Source: an uncultured Alphaproteobacteria bacterium (GTDB lineage: Bacteria; Pseudomonadota; Alphaproteobacteria; Puniceispirillales; Puniceispirillaceae). Taken from it: 6,048 nucleotides of DNA. Both the position numbers and the translations under genes were made by a program. Shown one piece after another: positions 5,729 to 6,048 of the stretch; the first letter of the stretch is position 1, and each line of letters starts with the position of its first letter. A model generated the notes under the pieces. It ran no database searches. It saw only the letters and a list, made by a program, of their open reading frames with translations, and was not told the DNA's origin. The DNA is taken from NCBI GenBank assembly GCA_913031555.1, contig CAJWDO010000112.1, forward strand, positions 1 through 6,048, written 5' to 3'.

Positions 5729-6048
5729 TTGCGGCGCCCCGTCTTGCTGTCGGTGCCGGCCTCGCGGATGGTAACCTTCATATCCTCAATTCCATCCGGC
5801 GGCACCGACAGGCGCGCCGTAATCGTGCGTTCATCACCCGGGGCCAGTGCGGCCTCGCGGACGGCGATCGGGCGCGATACCACAACATTGCCTGCATTAT
5901 CCAGAAGGGTGACGGCCACCTGTTCGGGCGCGCCGGCGACGGTGCCGAGATTGGCGAACGTCACTGTGACCATCACCGCGCCATCGCCGCCGTCAAGCGC
6001 CGCATCGAAACGTGCCTCGGTCACAGCGAAATGTGGTGTCGTGCCGAC
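5725..6048 (-). CDS. C-terminal fragment of a protein with a DUF3426/FxLYD-like beta domain (partial)
   Basis: The frame stays open to the right edge, so the N-terminus lies outside the window; 107 residues are visible. The visible part alternates beta strands and loops: FAVTEARFD (7-15), AVMVTVTFANLGTVAG (24-39), QVAVTLLDNAGNVV (44-57), then an L-x-PGDERTITARLSVPP segment (about 70-86) and MKVTIREAG (91-99), ending in a polar basic tail. The order 'strand - N.G - L.D..G.VV - LxPGe...f...L..PP - V.V' resembles the C-terminal domain of alphaproteobacterial zinc-ribbon DUF3426 proteins and FxLYD domains. The zinc ribbon, if any, would be outside the window, so the family call is tentative. An in-frame GTG at 6024 could be read as a start but lies inside an evidently continuing domain. 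The stop codon TAG overlaps the dehydrogenase stop within CTAG. Confidence 0.6.
   Translation of the reverse strand, partial: VGTTPHFAVTEARFDAALDGGDGAVMVTVTFANLGTVAGAPEQVAVTLLDNAGNVVVSRPIAVREAALAPGDERTITARLSVPPDGIEDMKVTIREAGTDSKTGRRN

Overview
The window looks like a piece of a moderately GC-rich, tightly packed chromosome from a marine alphaproteobacterium, possibly a SAR116- or roseobacter-like lineage. This rests on protein style only: a DMSP-lyase-type cupin, a ChpE-like LysE exporter, an alphaproteobacterial-type pyruvate kinase and a beta-hydroxyacid dehydrogenase. No marker gene fixes the taxon. I see no mobile element, RNA gene, CRISPR array or phage gene.

Layout, left to right. (1) 88-825, minus strand: a cupin protein with the metal-ligand and tyrosine pattern of dimethylsulfoniopropionate (DMSP) lyases of the DddL/DddQ/DddK/DddW superfamily, plus an unusual tryptophan-rich tail. 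(2) A 168-bp divergent intergenic region. (3) 994-1965, plus strand: a 10-TM DMT/EamA permease. (4) 2030-2389, plus strand: a small stand-alone SET-domain protein, probably in the same transcript as the permease. (5) 2399-3037, minus strand: a LysE/RhtB-type exporter that converges on the SET gene with a 9-bp gap. (6) A divergent region of about 217 bp with a short tandem repeat and a possible pyk promoter. (7) 3255-4673, plus strand: a complete pyruvate kinase carrying the signature of potassium-independent enzymes. (8) 4769-5728, plus strand: an NAD(P)-dependent beta-hydroxyacid dehydrogenase. (9) 5725-6048, minus strand: the C-terminal part of a protein cut by the right edge. Its stop codon overlaps that of the dehydrogenase within one CTAG.

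How they may work together. Pyruvate kinase is the only certain central-metabolism enzyme. The cupin would cleave DMSP to dimethyl sulfide and acrylate. The divergent DMT permease could carry a related small solute. The beta-hydroxyacid dehydrogenase could in principle act on 3-hydroxypropionate derived from acrylate, but it lies about 4 kb away and its substrate cannot be read from sequence. I see no compelling new multi-gene system. The points most worth checking are the cupin with its repeat tail, the pyruvate kinase cation signature, and the repeat at the exporter's 5' end.
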